DNA of 38,210 bases, taken from the NCBI GenBank assembly GCA_947383275.1, contig CANDCW010000020.1:1-38210 (forward strand), given 5' to 3'. A program made the translations under genes and the position numbers. The notes under the pieces were generated by a model. The model was not told where the DNA came from. It ran no database searches and saw only the letters and a program-made list of their open reading frames with translations. This document shows, piece after piece, positions 6,911-14,907 of the stretch. Every line of letters starts with the position of its first letter. Position 1 is the first letter of the stretch. The DNA comes from an uncultured Bacillota bacterium (GTDB lineage Bacteria > Bacillota > Clostridia > Oscillospirales > Oscillospiraceae).

Positions 6911-8446
6911 TTAAGTTCTCTGGAGACGGAGGGTGGAAAGGATATGCTGGAGCATCCATTTCCATGATTCATCTCTGCGGTACAAGCCCCACAATAAGGC
7001 GGTGGGGACAGCTGTGCTGATCGCGGCCTTCGCAAACAAGGCTGCGAGGGGCGGAAAGCCCGGCGGGATGATCCTGCACGCGAGGGATGAGGCAGCGCAG
7101 CATGCCGCAGCTGACACCGCATATTGCAGCAGCTTTTTGAGATAACTGACACTGTTTTTCTGGAACAGCTTTCCCACTACCGTGTGGTACAGCCACGGCA
7201 TGCTGAGGCAAACCATACTGAGTATTGTGGAGAGGAGGATCCCATACATGCCAAGGCGCTGTACCAGAATGAGATTCAGCCCGAGGTTGAGCAGCCCCTC
7301 CAAAAGCGGGCGGTATCTGTCCTGCACCCAGATTCCACCGATGTTTTCAAACATGTTGCCCGGCGTCATGAATCGCAGGCTGCAAAAATAGAGGCATATG
7401 CATACAATCAGGCCATCGTCAAGCAACAGATCGGGTCCAAGCCAGAGGGCAATAAACGGCTGGTAGAGGTTAAGGAAGCAGCAGCAGCAAAATGTGCTGA
7501 TGCAGAATTCCAGAAACGTATAGTGGATAAAGGAGCGATAGGCCGTATCAATGCCTTCTCTGGCAATCGTATTGCCGATCCCAGCGTACCAGGAGGAGTT
7601 AATCAAACCAATCATCCCTGAGACCGCGGTCATGATCTGGAGGTAATTCTGGTACTTTCCCAGAATGCTCAGCCCCAAAAAGCCGGTAATCACCAGGGCG
7701 TCCGCCGAATTGACAATAACGCCCCCGATCTTATGGAACAACAGCCCGCTGGATTTATGCAAGACCTTATGCGTCATCTCCTGGGGTGCTGGCAGGGTTT
7801 TCCGGAACTCAGGATATCTCCGGTCCACGGCTGCCGCGATGAGGATGCGCTCCAGCGCCTGCGTCAATATTACGATAGACAAATAGATATAGTAGTTGGG
7901 CAGCAGAAAGAGCAGGATGAATTGCAGCGCGTACCGAAGCGTTGAGGTTGCCAGACAGATGCGGCTGGACACATCGTCTCTCTGGTATACATCAAGTACA
8001 ACAGACTTGCCGGCAAACAGCCAGTAGGATAGAGAGGTCTGCAAAAGATTCAGTAGATAAATAGCATAGATATTGATGTCCCCAGGAACCTCTCCGGAGA
8101 CGAGCAGGCGGAGAAATGGCGTTAGGGCGAGGCCCGCCCCAGAGATGAACAAACCAATTTTCCAGTAGATATTTTTGATAAGCCCCAGTAGCTTTCGGAC
8201 GGTGTCTACGTCGTTGTCCGCCACCGGTTGATATAGGAAATACAGCACTGCCGACCCAACGCCCAGCTCAGCCAGATTAAGAAAGCTGAGCAGGGAGGAA
8301 AACAGTCCTCCCAGTCCCACATATTCCACCCCTAACTGGTGGATAAAAACGGACCGCAGCACAAAGGGAACCAATGTCTGGTACAGCTTTCGAATGCCTC
8401 CCCAGAGTACATTCCGTTTGGCATTTTCCGCAACATTTAGTTTCAT
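6911..8446 (-). CDS. Polysaccharide/lipid flippase, Wzx/MOP superfamily (511 aa)
   Basis: A multi-pass inner-membrane protein (about 12-14 hydrophobic segments) of the oligosaccharide-flippase type, expected to move lipid-linked glycans across the membrane. The start region MKLNVAENAKRNVLWGGIRK, followed by LVPFVLRSVFIHQLGVEYVGLGGLF, is characteristic of Firmicutes members. The ATG at 8446 has a modest GGAAG site; the upstream 12 codons look like leader. No glycosyltransferases or polymerase are next to it, so it and the FrhB-like gene may be remnants of a larger capsule or exopolysaccharide locus. Confidence 0.85.
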   Translation of the reverse strand: MKLNVAENAKRNVLWGGIRKLYQTLVPFVLRSVFIHQLGVEYVGLGGLFSSLLSFLNLAELGVGSAVLYFLYQPVADNDVDTVRKLLGLIKNIYWKIGLFISGAGLALTPFLRLLVSGEVPGDINIYAIYLLNLLQTSLSYWLFAGKSVVLDVYQRDDVSSRICLATSTLRYALQFILLFLLPNYYIYLSIVILTQALERILIAAAVDRRYPEFRKTLPAPQEMTHKVLHKSSGLLFHKIGGVIVNSADALVITGFLGLSILGKYQNYLQIMTAVSGMIGLINSSWYAGIGNTIAREGIDTAYRSFIHYTFLEFCISTFCCCCFLNLYQPFIALWLGPDLLLDDGLIVCICLYFCSLRFMTPGNMFENIGGIWVQDRYRPLLEGLLNLGLNLILVQRLGMYGILLSTILSMVCLSMPWLYHTVVGKLFQKNSVSYLKKLLQYAVSAAACCAASSLACRIIPPGFPPLAALFAKAAISTAVPTALLWGLYRRDESWKWMLQHILSTLRLQRT

Positions 8447-8512
8447 ATGTTCTTCCGCCTTGACAGACTTACATAACAGCAAACGAGTTTATGCGCCTGC
8501 GCGCATATTACC

Positions 8513-8540
8513 AGTTTAACACGATTCCCGGGCTTGTCAA
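8513..8540 (-). promoter_or_regulatory. Possible promoter for the flippase
   Basis: A perfect TTGACA on the minus strand, 16 bases from a weak TAAACT. A short inverted repeat around TATGCGC/GCGCATA lies between it and the gene. Confidence 0.45.
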
Positions 8541-8609
8541 GGATACTGGGCGAAACTCTGAGCCAATTTTATCGCTCGCTGTGGTGTGGGAAATATACCG
8601 GCAGGCTGA

Positions 8610-8638
8610 GGCAGATGTGTAGATTCCGTCTGCCTTTT
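8610..8638 (+). terminator. Hairpin with T-run, orphan plus-strand terminator
   Basis: GGCAGATG/CGTCTGCC (8610-8617 and 8627-8634) followed by TTTT. No intact plus-strand gene lies upstream, so it may mark the end of a gene lost when the recombinase element arrived. Confidence 0.55.
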
Positions 8639-8685
8639 CATATTTCACACATTACGCTTCATAAAGTTTACTGGAGGCGATTTTG

Positions 8686-8799
8686 ATGAAAGACCCAGTT
8701 TTGATTTTGAGCGAGTATCAGATGGAGATGACCAAAGCAGACAAACAATTGATTTATCGAACCATTACTGCTTGGCTCACCAAAGCCCTCTACAAATGA
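8686..8799 (+). CDS. Small unrecognised protein (37 aa) upstream of the recombinase
   Basis: A 37-codon frame beginning MKDPVLILSEYQMEM with GGAGG 8 bases upstream of the ATG. No family is recognised. Short genes are common just upstream of large serine recombinases in Clostridial elements, which makes translation plausible. The stop overlaps the first base of a hairpin (atgccttt/aaaggcat, 8799-8828). Confidence 0.4.
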   Translation: MKDPVLILSEYQMEMTKADKQLIYRTITAWLTKALYK

Positions 8800-8840
8800 T
8801 GCCTTTGCTGTTTGATCGGTAAAGGCATTTAAAATAATTT
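8799..8840 (+). terminator. Weak terminator-like hairpin before the recombinase
   Basis: An 8-bp stem, 8799-8806 with 8821-8828, followed by TTTAAAATAATTT. It could end the small upstream gene. A second stem, ctgctca/tgagcag, follows before the recombinase ribosome site. Confidence 0.4.
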
Positions 8841-8907
8841 CTTGCCATGCGGCTGCTCATAAGGGATGACGTTCCTGAGCAGTTACGCCTTGAAGGAGGT
8901 GTAACAA

Positions 8908-10446
8908 ATCCTTTGTGCGATTTATACACGACTGAGCAAGGAGGATGAAGACAAGCAACAGCCTGAATCAGAGAGCATCCAGAACCAAAAATCTCTGCTG
9001 ACCCGCTATGCCATTGACCACGGGTGGGATATCTACTCGATTTTCTGCGATGAGGACTACTCTGGTATAGACAGCCAGCGCCCCGACTTCAACCGCATGA
9101 TTGAGGCCGCCAAAGCGAAAAAATTCCAGATTATCCTCTGCAAAAGCCAGTCGCGCTTCACCCGTGACATGGAGCTGGTAGAGAAGTACATCCACGGCCT
9201 GTTCCCTATCTGGGGCATCCGGTTCATCGCGGTGGCGGACAACGCCGACACCGAGGTCAAGGGCAACAAGAAGGCCCGGCAGATCAACGGCCTGGTGAAC
9301 GAGTGGTATCTGGAGGACCTGTCGGAAAATGTCCGCATGGTCTTCGACCTGAAGCGGAGAGAGGGCAAGTACATCGGCGGCTTTCCCATCTACGGCTATC
9401 GGAAGGACCCGGCGGACAAAAACCACATCATCCCCGACCCGGAGGCGGCGGAGGTGGTGCGGCAGATTTTCCAGTGGTCGCTGGAGGGTCACGGGCGGCA
9501 GAACATCGCCTATCTGCTAAACCAGCGGGGCGTCCCAAACCCCACCCGCTATAAGGCGGAGCGAGGCTGGACCTGCAACCACCCCATCAAGAATGACTTC
9601 GGCCTGTGGAATAAGGTGACGGTGGGCCGCATTCTGACCAACGAGATGTACACGGGTGTGATGATCCAGGGTCGGCGGAGGAAGGTGAGCTACAAATCCA
9701 AGGTGGTCATCGATACCCCGGAGAGCGAGTGGTACCGGGTGGAGGGCACCCACGAGGCCATCATCGACCGGGCCACCTTTGAGGCGGTCCAGAGGGGCCT
9801 GAGGCTGCGCTCCAGGACAGATGGTACCGGGGAGGCCCATCTGCTGTCCGGGCTGGTAAAGTGCGCCGACTGCGGCTCCACCATGAGCAAGTGCTCCAAC
9901 GGAAAACGGGCCTATCTGCGGTGCAAGCTGTACGCCGACAGCGGCAGCAAGCGGTTGTGTACCCGGCACTCCGTCCGGCTGGACCAGCTCGTCGATCTAA
10001 TCTCTGACCGCATCCGCTACTATATCCAGACCTGTTACCAGCTGGACCCCGCGGACCTCCAGCCCCAGAAGGACACCCGCCGGGAGGTGCTGGAGCAGGA
10101 GCAGAAGGCCCTGACCGCCCAACTGGACAAACGCAGTCAGGCCCTGAAAACGCTGTACCTGGACCGGGTGGAGGGCATCCTCGGCGAGGGGCAGTTCCTG
10201 GAGCTGAACCAGTCCTTTCTGGAGGAAAAAAGCCGCCTGGAGCGGCGGCTGGCGGTCATCGGCGAGGAGCTGGCGGAGCAGGGCCGTTCCGAGGGCCAGG
10301 ACGACCTGATGGAACGTGCGAAAGAGCTTTTGAAATTGGAAACTGTCCCCCGGGAATTGGTGGTTGGATTGGTGGAGCGCATCGAAATTGGAGAGAAAGA
10401 CCCAGATATAGGCCAACAGGAGGTTAAGGTTTTCTGGAAGTTCTAA
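8908..10446 (+). CDS. Large serine recombinase (512 aa), apparent ATC start
   Basis: A large serine integrase or transposase. The catalytic domain has YTRLS (nucleophile Ser10 if counted from ATC), DEDYSGIDSQRPDF and SRFTRDMELV. The recombinase domain (IYGYRKDP onward) follows, then a zinc ribbon (CADCGSTMSKC with a later RCKLY and CTRH), a coiled coil (about residues 390-460) and a C-terminal VERIEIGEKD segment. The frame opens at TAA 8902-8904, and the only codon correctly placed behind AAGGAGG (8893-8899, 8-base spacing) is ATC at 8908. The first in-frame ATG, at 9097, would remove the catalytic serine. Either AUC initiates or a point change has silenced the gene. Length and C-terminus are otherwise complete. 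Confidence 0.85.
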   Translation: MLCAIYTRLSKEDEDKQQPESESIQNQKSLLTRYAIDHGWDIYSIFCDEDYSGIDSQRPDFNRMIEAAKAKKFQIILCKSQSRFTRDMELVEKYIHGLFPIWGIRFIAVADNADTEVKGNKKARQINGLVNEWYLEDLSENVRMVFDLKRREGKYIGGFPIYGYRKDPADKNHIIPDPEAAEVVRQIFQWSLEGHGRQNIAYLLNQRGVPNPTRYKAERGWTCNHPIKNDFGLWNKVTVGRILTNEMYTGVMIQGRRRKVSYKSKVVIDTPESEWYRVEGTHEAIIDRATFEAVQRGLRLRSRTDGTGEAHLLSGLVKCADCGSTMSKCSNGKRAYLRCKLYADSGSKRLCTRHSVRLDQLVDLISDRIRYYIQTCYQLDPADLQPQKDTRREVLEQEQKALTAQLDKRSQALKTLYLDRVEGILGEGQFLELNQSFLEEKSRLERRLAVIGEELAEQGRSEGQDDLMERAKELLKLETVPRELVVGLVERIEIGEKDPDIGQQEVKVFWKF

Positions 10447-10629
10447 AATAAAATTGGAAGAAAAACGAAGTTTTTCGCCAAAGTTCTTTTCGGTTCCTTT
10501 TCTTTCAAGAAAAGGAACAAAGCCCCCGTTGTGTCCTTGCGGAACCACCCCCTGGGGCGCGGTGACCTAAGGACACGGGACAAGCTATTTGAAATGGTGT
10601 GACTGCTCAATTTTGACAACCAAATATGG
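10447..10629. other. Intergenic region with two inverted repeats
   Basis: No gene is seen. A perfect 12-bp hairpin with a 2-base loop lies at 10493-10518 (GTTCCTTTTCTT and its complement). A wider repeat, GTGTCCTT/AAGGACAC, lies at 10531-10576 and encloses a CCCC..GGGG stem. It may be a small extragenic repeat or a leftover recombinase end. Confidence 0.5.
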
Positions 10630-10660
10630 AAAAAAGAAGGGGAACAAGTTTCCTTGTTCC
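10630..10660 (-). terminator. Terminator of the stranded rubredoxin copy
   Basis: On the minus strand GGAACAAG..CTTGTTCC (10641-10660) is followed by a T-rich run. A matching but diverged hairpin follows the right-hand rubredoxin at 20148-20184. Confidence 0.8.
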
Positions 10661-10672
10661 CTTTCCAAATCC

Positions 10673-10828
10673 TTATTCCTTCTCGAAAACATCCTTGCCC
10701 ATTCCACAGATGGGGCAGACCCAGTCCTCCGGGACCTGCTCCCAAGGGGTGCCGGGGGCGACGCCGTTGTCGGGATCGCCCGCCGCGGGGTCGTAGACGT
10801 AGCCGCAGGGGCAAACGTACTTGTCCAT
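10673..10828 (-). CDS. Rubredoxin, stranded left copy (51 aa)
   Basis: A small one-iron electron-transfer protein that donates electrons to rubrerythrin-type peroxidases. The sequence shows YVCPCGYVYDP at the N-terminus, WEQVPEDWVCPICG at the C-terminus and a full-length frame with a GGGAGGA site. The first metal knuckle is CxCG instead of the usual CxxCG, and the right-hand copy at 20196 has the same feature. The two genes differ at about 18 of 153 bases. It follows only a fragment of rubrerythrin and has lost its promoter, so it is expressed only if transcription enters from the island. Confidence 0.85.
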   Translation of the reverse strand: MDKYVCPCGYVYDPAAGDPDNGVAPGTPWEQVPEDWVCPICGMGKDVFEKE

Positions 10829-10925
10829 CTTGTGTTCCTCCCGTGCTCAGCCGAAGTACCGCTCCAGCAGGCCCTTGAAGGCCTTGCCGTGGCGGGCCTC
10901 GTCCCGAGCCATCTCGTGGACGGTG
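10829..10925. repeat. Left direct repeat, candidate attL of the island
   Basis: 97 bases identical, except for one, to 20352-20448. They cover the last codons of rubrerythrin and the gap before rubredoxin. Identity stops abruptly at 10925, after cggacggtg-type sequence shared by both copies, where the island begins. Confidence 0.75.
10847..10925 (-). pseudogene. Displaced 3' fragment of rubrerythrin
   Basis: It encodes TVHEMARDEARHGKAFKGLL and the terminal ERYFG identically to the C-terminus of the intact gene at 20370-20912, then loses homology upstream at 10925. It has no start signal. It is the host end left behind after insertion of the island. Confidence 0.85.
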
Positions 10926-10978
10926 CGCAAAACGCGGCCCTAGCGGCCCGCTTATTTGCACTGGGGACGCGTTTTTGC

Positions 10979-11038
10979 AGTACAAGGCTTGTACTTTTCT
11001 ATGAAACCAACCTTTCGGAACGTACAATAAAAGTACAA
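10979..11038. repeat. Repeated AGTACAA motifs, candidate integrase arm sites
   Basis: AGTACAA lies at 10979-10985, its inverse TTGTACT at 10989-10995, CGTACAA at 11021-11027 and AGTACAA at 11032-11038. The same heptamer recurs near the other island end at 20042-20048. Arm-type binding sites next to an integrase gene would look like this; promoter-operator sites for the integrase are the alternative. Confidence 0.5.
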
Positions 11039-11054
11039 TCGGAGGGCGTTGGAA

Positions 11055-12266
11055 ATGAGCAAGCAAAAGGAAACAGGCGTGTATCAGTTAGACAGTGGTT
11101 ATTGGGCTTATCGCTTTGTAATCGTGCTGGGCGGCAGAACCATCAACAGGAAGAAAACCAAGGATGAACAGGGAAAACCATTCAAGAGCGAGCGGGCCGC
11201 GAGTAGAGCACGGGAAGCGGCGATTGCTTTGGAGCGGGAGAGAGTTAAATGCAGAGAGCGGCCCCGCAAGACTTTTGCGGAAATTTATCAAGAGTACAGT
11301 GAAAAGGGGCGGAGCGGCAAAGCCTACTCCACGATACGCAAACAAGACAGCTTGTGGAACAACCACCTTGCCGCACAATTCGGAGAGCGGTTTATAGATG
11401 GAATCAGCGCGGCAGAGGTCAACGACTATCTTTCTATGCTCTACCATACAGAGGGCCGCGCCTATCGGTATGTAGAGGGCTTTTTGAAAATGTTCTATCT
11501 GATTTTCGGGCAAGCCTATTCCCGTAATTATCTGGACGTTGACAGCTACAACAAACTGTGCGTCAACAAAGATATTAGAATCCATATGCCAAAGATGAAA
11601 GTTGATGAAGATACCGATATTGTAGCTTTTGATTGTGAACAGGTGGAATTGCTGGATAACTATTTTCACGGCACAAATGCGGAAACCGCTTATTTATTGG
11701 GTCGTTACTGCGGTTTACGGATTAACGAGTGTTACGGGCTGAAATGGGAGAACGTGGATACGGAGCGCGGCACAATTACCATAGACAGGCAAATGCAATA
11801 CCAAGAGGGTTTGATAAAGTTAGTCCCTCTGAAAACCCGGAATGCTCGCAGGACAGTGTACATGAGCGACAAGTTGAAAGTGTATCTTCAAGAATTGGAG
11901 TGGAACAATAGCAAACTGACTGCGGCACAGGCCGCACAGCGAACGCAGAATCAGACATTCATTACTGACATTGACGGGCAGGCCATTTCTTCCCTTGAAT
12001 TGGTAAACAGCTTGCCAAATGGGAAGATTCAAACGGTAAACTCCATGAAATATCATTCCAAGACCATCAAGCAGAAATTGGGTATCGACTTCAAATATCA
12101 CCACCTGCGGCACACCTACGGCACAAGGCTTGCGGAGATGAATACTCCCACACATATTCTTTGCAATCAGATGGGCCACGCCAGCGGCAAAGTGACAGAG
12201 CGGTATTATCTGGCAGTATCGAAGCCGGGGATTGACATACTTACAAGAAATTTGAACGCCATGTGA
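11055..12266 (+). CDS. int: Tyrosine recombinase/integrase (403 aa)
   Basis: A site-specific integrase of the phage/ICE type that would insert and excise this island. The N-terminal arm-binding region includes YQLDSGYWAYRFV, a SAM-like core-binding domain spans about residues 72-165, and the catalytic domain spans about 195-395. The catalytic residues visible are Arg222 (YCGLRINE), Lys260 (PLKTRNA), HHLRH with His349 and Arg352, His375 (MGHASG) and nucleophile Tyr384 or Tyr385 (ERYY). The ATG at 11055 has GGAGGG 8 bases upstream; a TTG at 11049 is too close to the site. It is followed by its own terminator. Confidence 0.95.
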   Translation: MSKQKETGVYQLDSGYWAYRFVIVLGGRTINRKKTKDEQGKPFKSERAASRAREAAIALERERVKCRERPRKTFAEIYQEYSEKGRSGKAYSTIRKQDSLWNNHLAAQFGERFIDGISAAEVNDYLSMLYHTEGRAYRYVEGFLKMFYLIFGQAYSRNYLDVDSYNKLCVNKDIRIHMPKMKVDEDTDIVAFDCEQVELLDNYFHGTNAETAYLLGRYCGLRINECYGLKWENVDTERGTITIDRQMQYQEGLIKLVPLKTRNARRTVYMSDKLKVYLQELEWNNSKLTAAQAAQRTQNQTFITDIDGQAISSLELVNSLPNGKIQTVNSMKYHSKTIKQKLGIDFKYHHLRHTYGTRLAEMNTPTHILCNQMGHASGKVTERYYLAVSKPGIDILTRNLNAM

Positions 12267-12271
12267 TTATC

Positions 12272-12311
12272 AAGAGGACAGAGGATTCAACTCCCTTCTG
12301 TCCTCTTTGCT
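12272..12311 (+). terminator. Integrase terminator
   Basis: An 11-bp perfect stem, AAGAGGACAGA with its complement (12272-12282 and 12297-12307), with T-rich bases after it. Confidence 0.85.
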
Positions 12312-12567
12312 CTTGTTCGGTGGCTTGGAGCAAATTGAAAGTTCACTTTCAACATTTCACAGCACCTTTTAACATCTTGGTTACAGCTAATAACAGCTTT
12401 GCTTATCCATAGGCAAATGTTGAACAAGTGAAGAAAACAGCAGTAATACGAAAGAAACGAGTGCCTGACTTCTAAGCACAAACAAGAGGAAGTATGATTG
12501 CGACAGTTCCCTAAACGAATCAGTGTACATTTTTGCGGGAGCAGGCCCTACGCTTTGATTGATTTCT
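12312..12567. other. AT-rich intergenic region with inverted repeats
   Basis: No credible gene is seen. A perfect 8-bp inverted repeat with a 2-base centre lies at 12335-12352 (TTGAAAGT/ACTTTCAA). A 10-bp pair, TTCAACATTT/AAATGTTGAA, lies at 12348-12357 and 12415-12424. It could be an origin, a binding region or a small RNA; nothing decides between them. Confidence 0.4.
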
Positions 12568-13614
12568 TTAAAAGTTTGCAAGAATCCCATATAGTGGCAT
12601 TATTGCATCATTCCCCTGCGAAATCTCAAAGAAATATTTTCTTATTACAGCTTCGGCCTCCGAGGGGGTAATAATCTCTATGCGAGGGTTGAATGTAAGC
12701 GTCCAAAGATAAAAGTCTGGCCCCAAATGGTCGTATACAGTTGCGACGAAAGAATCGCTGTCAAATGGGCACACTTCAATTTTATCGCCAAACTTATCTA
12801 TTAGGCCCGAAATATGAGTTTTGTTTACCTTCAATTTGATTTTCGTAAATGTAACAGGCATACCATTTTTCTCAAACAAATCATCTTGTTCCATATAGCG
12901 TGATTGAGAGGTTTCATCCCGCTTATCGGCAAGAATTTTTACTTTTTCCATATGCCGAAGTTGAAAAAACATGCCGCGCTTTTTTCCACCTTCTATACCT
13001 ATACCATATATTTCATATCTATCAATGTCCCAATATACGGCATAGGGGTCCACTATGAATGTTTTGCTCCCTCCTAATGTAAAATACCTTTTAGGGTTAT
13101 TCCTGTCAAAAACATAATCAAAATACCTAAAGCTAATCTTCCTGTCGTCTGCAATAGCTTCATAGACGGTATCAAGTCCTCGCATCATATCTTCATTTAT
13201 GTTTCGGACACGACTTTTCATAAAGGTTTTACGGTTCAATGATTTGCGAGTATGACTGTCCGCAAGTGTCATCACCTTAGCTGTAAGTCTGTCTGCCTCT
13301 TGCTGTGTAATAAACTGAAAGGTTTGGATACTATTAACGATTGACCGCAGCTCATATGATTCAAACGGTGGATTCATCAGGAGATACCCCCTTTGCCGTC
13401 CGTCATACTGAATATCAAGGCCAAAATAAGCCTCTAAAGTTTTAAGGTCGGAATAGACGGTTTTAATCTCTACCTCATGCCCTTCATTTGCAAGGTAAGT
13501 CAGCATATCCGCTATTTTTACCGCATGGGTAGGGCTTGCGTTCGTATATAGATAATCGCGTAATTTTACAAGGCGTTCAGCAATAGCTTGTGACCTGTTA
13601 CGGTATACAACCAT
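12568..13614 (-). CDS. WYL-domain transcriptional regulator (348 aa)
   Basis: A DNA-binding regulator with an N-terminal winged helix (residues 5-75, including HAVKIADMLTYLANEGHEVEIKTVYSDLKTLE) and a WYL domain (about 150-260, with KISFRYFDYV, then FIVDPYAVYWDIDRYEIYGI). A C-terminal WCX-like extension follows. WYL domains bind nucleic acids or nucleotide ligands, and relatives (BrxR, CapW, PafBC) respond to DNA damage or control defence and mobile genes. The start codon is preceded by GGAAGGAGG. It is transcribed alone on the minus strand; its target is not evident, and no recognised defence effector lies beside it. Confidence 0.88.
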   Translation of the reverse strand: MVVYRNRSQAIAERLVKLRDYLYTNASPTHAVKIADMLTYLANEGHEVEIKTVYSDLKTLEAYFGLDIQYDGRQRGYLLMNPPFESYELRSIVNSIQTFQFITQQEADRLTAKVMTLADSHTRKSLNRKTFMKSRVRNINEDMMRGLDTVYEAIADDRKISFRYFDYVFDRNNPKRYFTLGGSKTFIVDPYAVYWDIDRYEIYGIGIEGGKKRGMFFQLRHMEKVKILADKRDETSQSRYMEQDDLFEKNGMPVTFTKIKLKVNKTHISGLIDKFGDKIEVCPFDSDSFVATVYDHLGPDFYLWTLTFNPRIEIITPSEAEAVIRKYFFEISQGNDAIMPLYGILANF

Positions 13615-13721
13615 GACAACATCCTCCTTCCTGAAATCTGCACTTCAAAACATGTTCATGATACCACACCATCAATAGCAAGACAAGGTAAAGGGCGAGG
13701 TTTGCGGCCCCGCCCCTGATT

Positions 13722-14369
13722 TTATTCTGCAACCACCATCTGCGTATCACAGTCCATACAAGCGATATTTACCGCTTTTGTTGCCCGGACAGAATTTCTG
13801 CAACAGGGACAGATGTACTTTCTTGTGCTGGACGTGCGCGGCGGCGTAATTGTCGCGCTTCCGTTATGCGTACCCTTGCCAGTACTGCGGAATCCCGCAA
13901 ACTCGTTCCTATTGATTAAAATGTCGGTCAGGCCGTTTTCAAGAATAAAGTCTAGCAGGCTATCGCTGGGAGAGGTATGTGACCAACCATATTTGTCGCT
14001 GTGAGCAACAATTAGGCCGTGGGCTTCTGCGGCGGCTTTGAATCTCTTGTTGTGGTAGGTGTTTCCCCTACTACAATCTTGTATGCCGTTCTCATGGTTG
14101 AAGTAATGCACCATTTCATGTAAAAGGGTTGCCGCCACTTCCTCAATGGGCCGGGCCAGCGTCCCCGCGCCTATGTTGATTTCATGCGTTGCGCCCATCT
14201 TGGAAACCCAGGTGTCCTCTCGCAGGGAGAAATGACCATAGGCGCGGGGGGTGGACTGGATGGTGATGGTGGGCCTTGAAAGTGCGCTTTCAAAAAATTC
14301 GGCGTTCAGCAGGTCAAAAAGTTTGTTCAGATATCCGGCTACCCGATTATAGCTTGTCAACTGTTTCAT
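13722..14369 (-). CDS. SprT-like zinc metalloprotein (215 aa)
   Basis: A SprT-like domain protein. The HExxH motif LLHEMVHYFNHENG (His84, Glu85, His88) is followed by a conserved histidine in HNKRF (about residue 108). A zinc-ribbon tail, CPCCRNSV ... CMDCD, lies near residues 190-210. SprT-like proteases in eukaryotes cleave DNA-protein crosslinks; bacterial copies are frequent in plasmids and integrative elements but little studied. It shares an orientation with the small gene at 14503-14781, 133 bases upstream, and probably one transcript with it. The ribosome site AAGGAG is 10 bases from the ATG. Confidence 0.88.
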   Translation of the reverse strand: MKQLTSYNRVAGYLNKLFDLLNAEFFESALSRPTITIQSTPRAYGHFSLREDTWVSKMGATHEINIGAGTLARPIEEVAATLLHEMVHYFNHENGIQDCSRGNTYHNKRFKAAAEAHGLIVAHSDKYGWSHTSPSDSLLDFILENGLTDILINRNEFAGFRSTGKGTHNGSATITPPRTSSTRKYICPCCRNSVRATKAVNIACMDCDTQMVVAE

Positions 14370-14403
14370 TTCTGATTTTCTCCTTTATCTCTTGATTTTG
14401 GGA

Positions 14404-14492
14404 AGAGGGCAAGCTATAATATTTCTTGCCCTCTCCGGTGCTTCGGTTTGGGTAGGGCCTTTTGCGTGGTGCTTTGGTCGGCTGTCACGCAA
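14404..14492. other. Two hairpins between the SprT-like gene and its upstream neighbour
   Basis: A 10-bp hairpin, AGAGGGCAAG/CTTGCCCTCT, lies at 14404-14434. A second stem, TTGCGTG/CACGCAA, lies at 14462-14492. On the minus strand neither is followed by a clear T-run, so they may be mRNA-stabilising or partial-termination structures inside the operon. Confidence 0.45.
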
Positions 14493-14502
14493 GGGCCTTT
14501 TC

Positions 14503-14781
14503 TCATGCACTGATGGTAAAGCGGCGGCTGGAAACTGCTTTGGTATAAGCCCTGTAAACGTCCGGCATGACCTTCTTAAATGCCGTTGTGTCAAAGCGGT
14601 TGGAAATGATAGAGGTCCAGCGGATAATGTACTGTCCGGCAGTTAGTTCTTCCGTATCGCGTTCCAACATTTCCGCCTTGATTGCATCCCGGAGGGCTTC
14701 GGCCTCTGCCTTGGCCTCTTCTATGACGGCCTCCCATTCGTTGAGGGCTTCAATCTTGGCTACCAATTCGTTTCTGCTCAT
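14503..14781 (-). CDS. Small phage/ICE-type protein with coiled coil (92 aa)
   Basis: The function is not known. The first half is a charged helix rich in Glu, Ala and Lys (residues 5-45), likely a coiled coil. The second half has TAGQYIIRWTSIISNRFDTTAF followed by VSSRRFTISA, a pattern common in uncharacterised prophage and ICE proteins of Firmicutes. It is first in the leftward transcript from the promoter at 14830-14858 and is preceded by AAAAGGAGA. It is controlled by the divergent switch shared with the XRE gene at 14994. Confidence 0.75.
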   Translation of the reverse strand: MSRNELVAKIEALNEWEAVIEEAKAEAEALRDAIKAEMLERDTEELTAGQYIIRWTSIISNRFDTTAFKKVMPDVYRAYTKAVSSRRFTISA

Positions 14782-14829
14782 TGTTCTGTCTCCTTTTGTT
14801 TTATTGGGGTGTTCCCCTTAGCTGTCTCT

Positions 14830-14858
14830 ATTATAGACTAAATCGCGTGCACAGTCAA
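14830..14858 (-). promoter_or_regulatory. Leftward promoter of the divergent switch
   Basis: On the minus strand TTGACT and TATAAT lie 17 bases apart. The GTGCAC palindrome at 14847-14852 is inside the spacer next to the -35 element, and ATGCACG follows at 14867-14873. Confidence 0.8.
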
Positions 14859-14907
14859 TCGGCGACATGCACGAAATTTAGTCTTTGTTTTTGCGGATTT
14901 TATGCAC

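Noticed and set aside
8847..8946. 33-codon frame overlapping the recombinase start
   Set aside because: It has no ribosome site of its own and overlaps the recombinase in another frame; it does not rescue the missing start.
10443..11066. Minus-strand frame of about 207 codons over the left rubredoxin
   Set aside because: It reads rubredoxin in the wrong frame; the correct frame gives a complete 51-residue protein.
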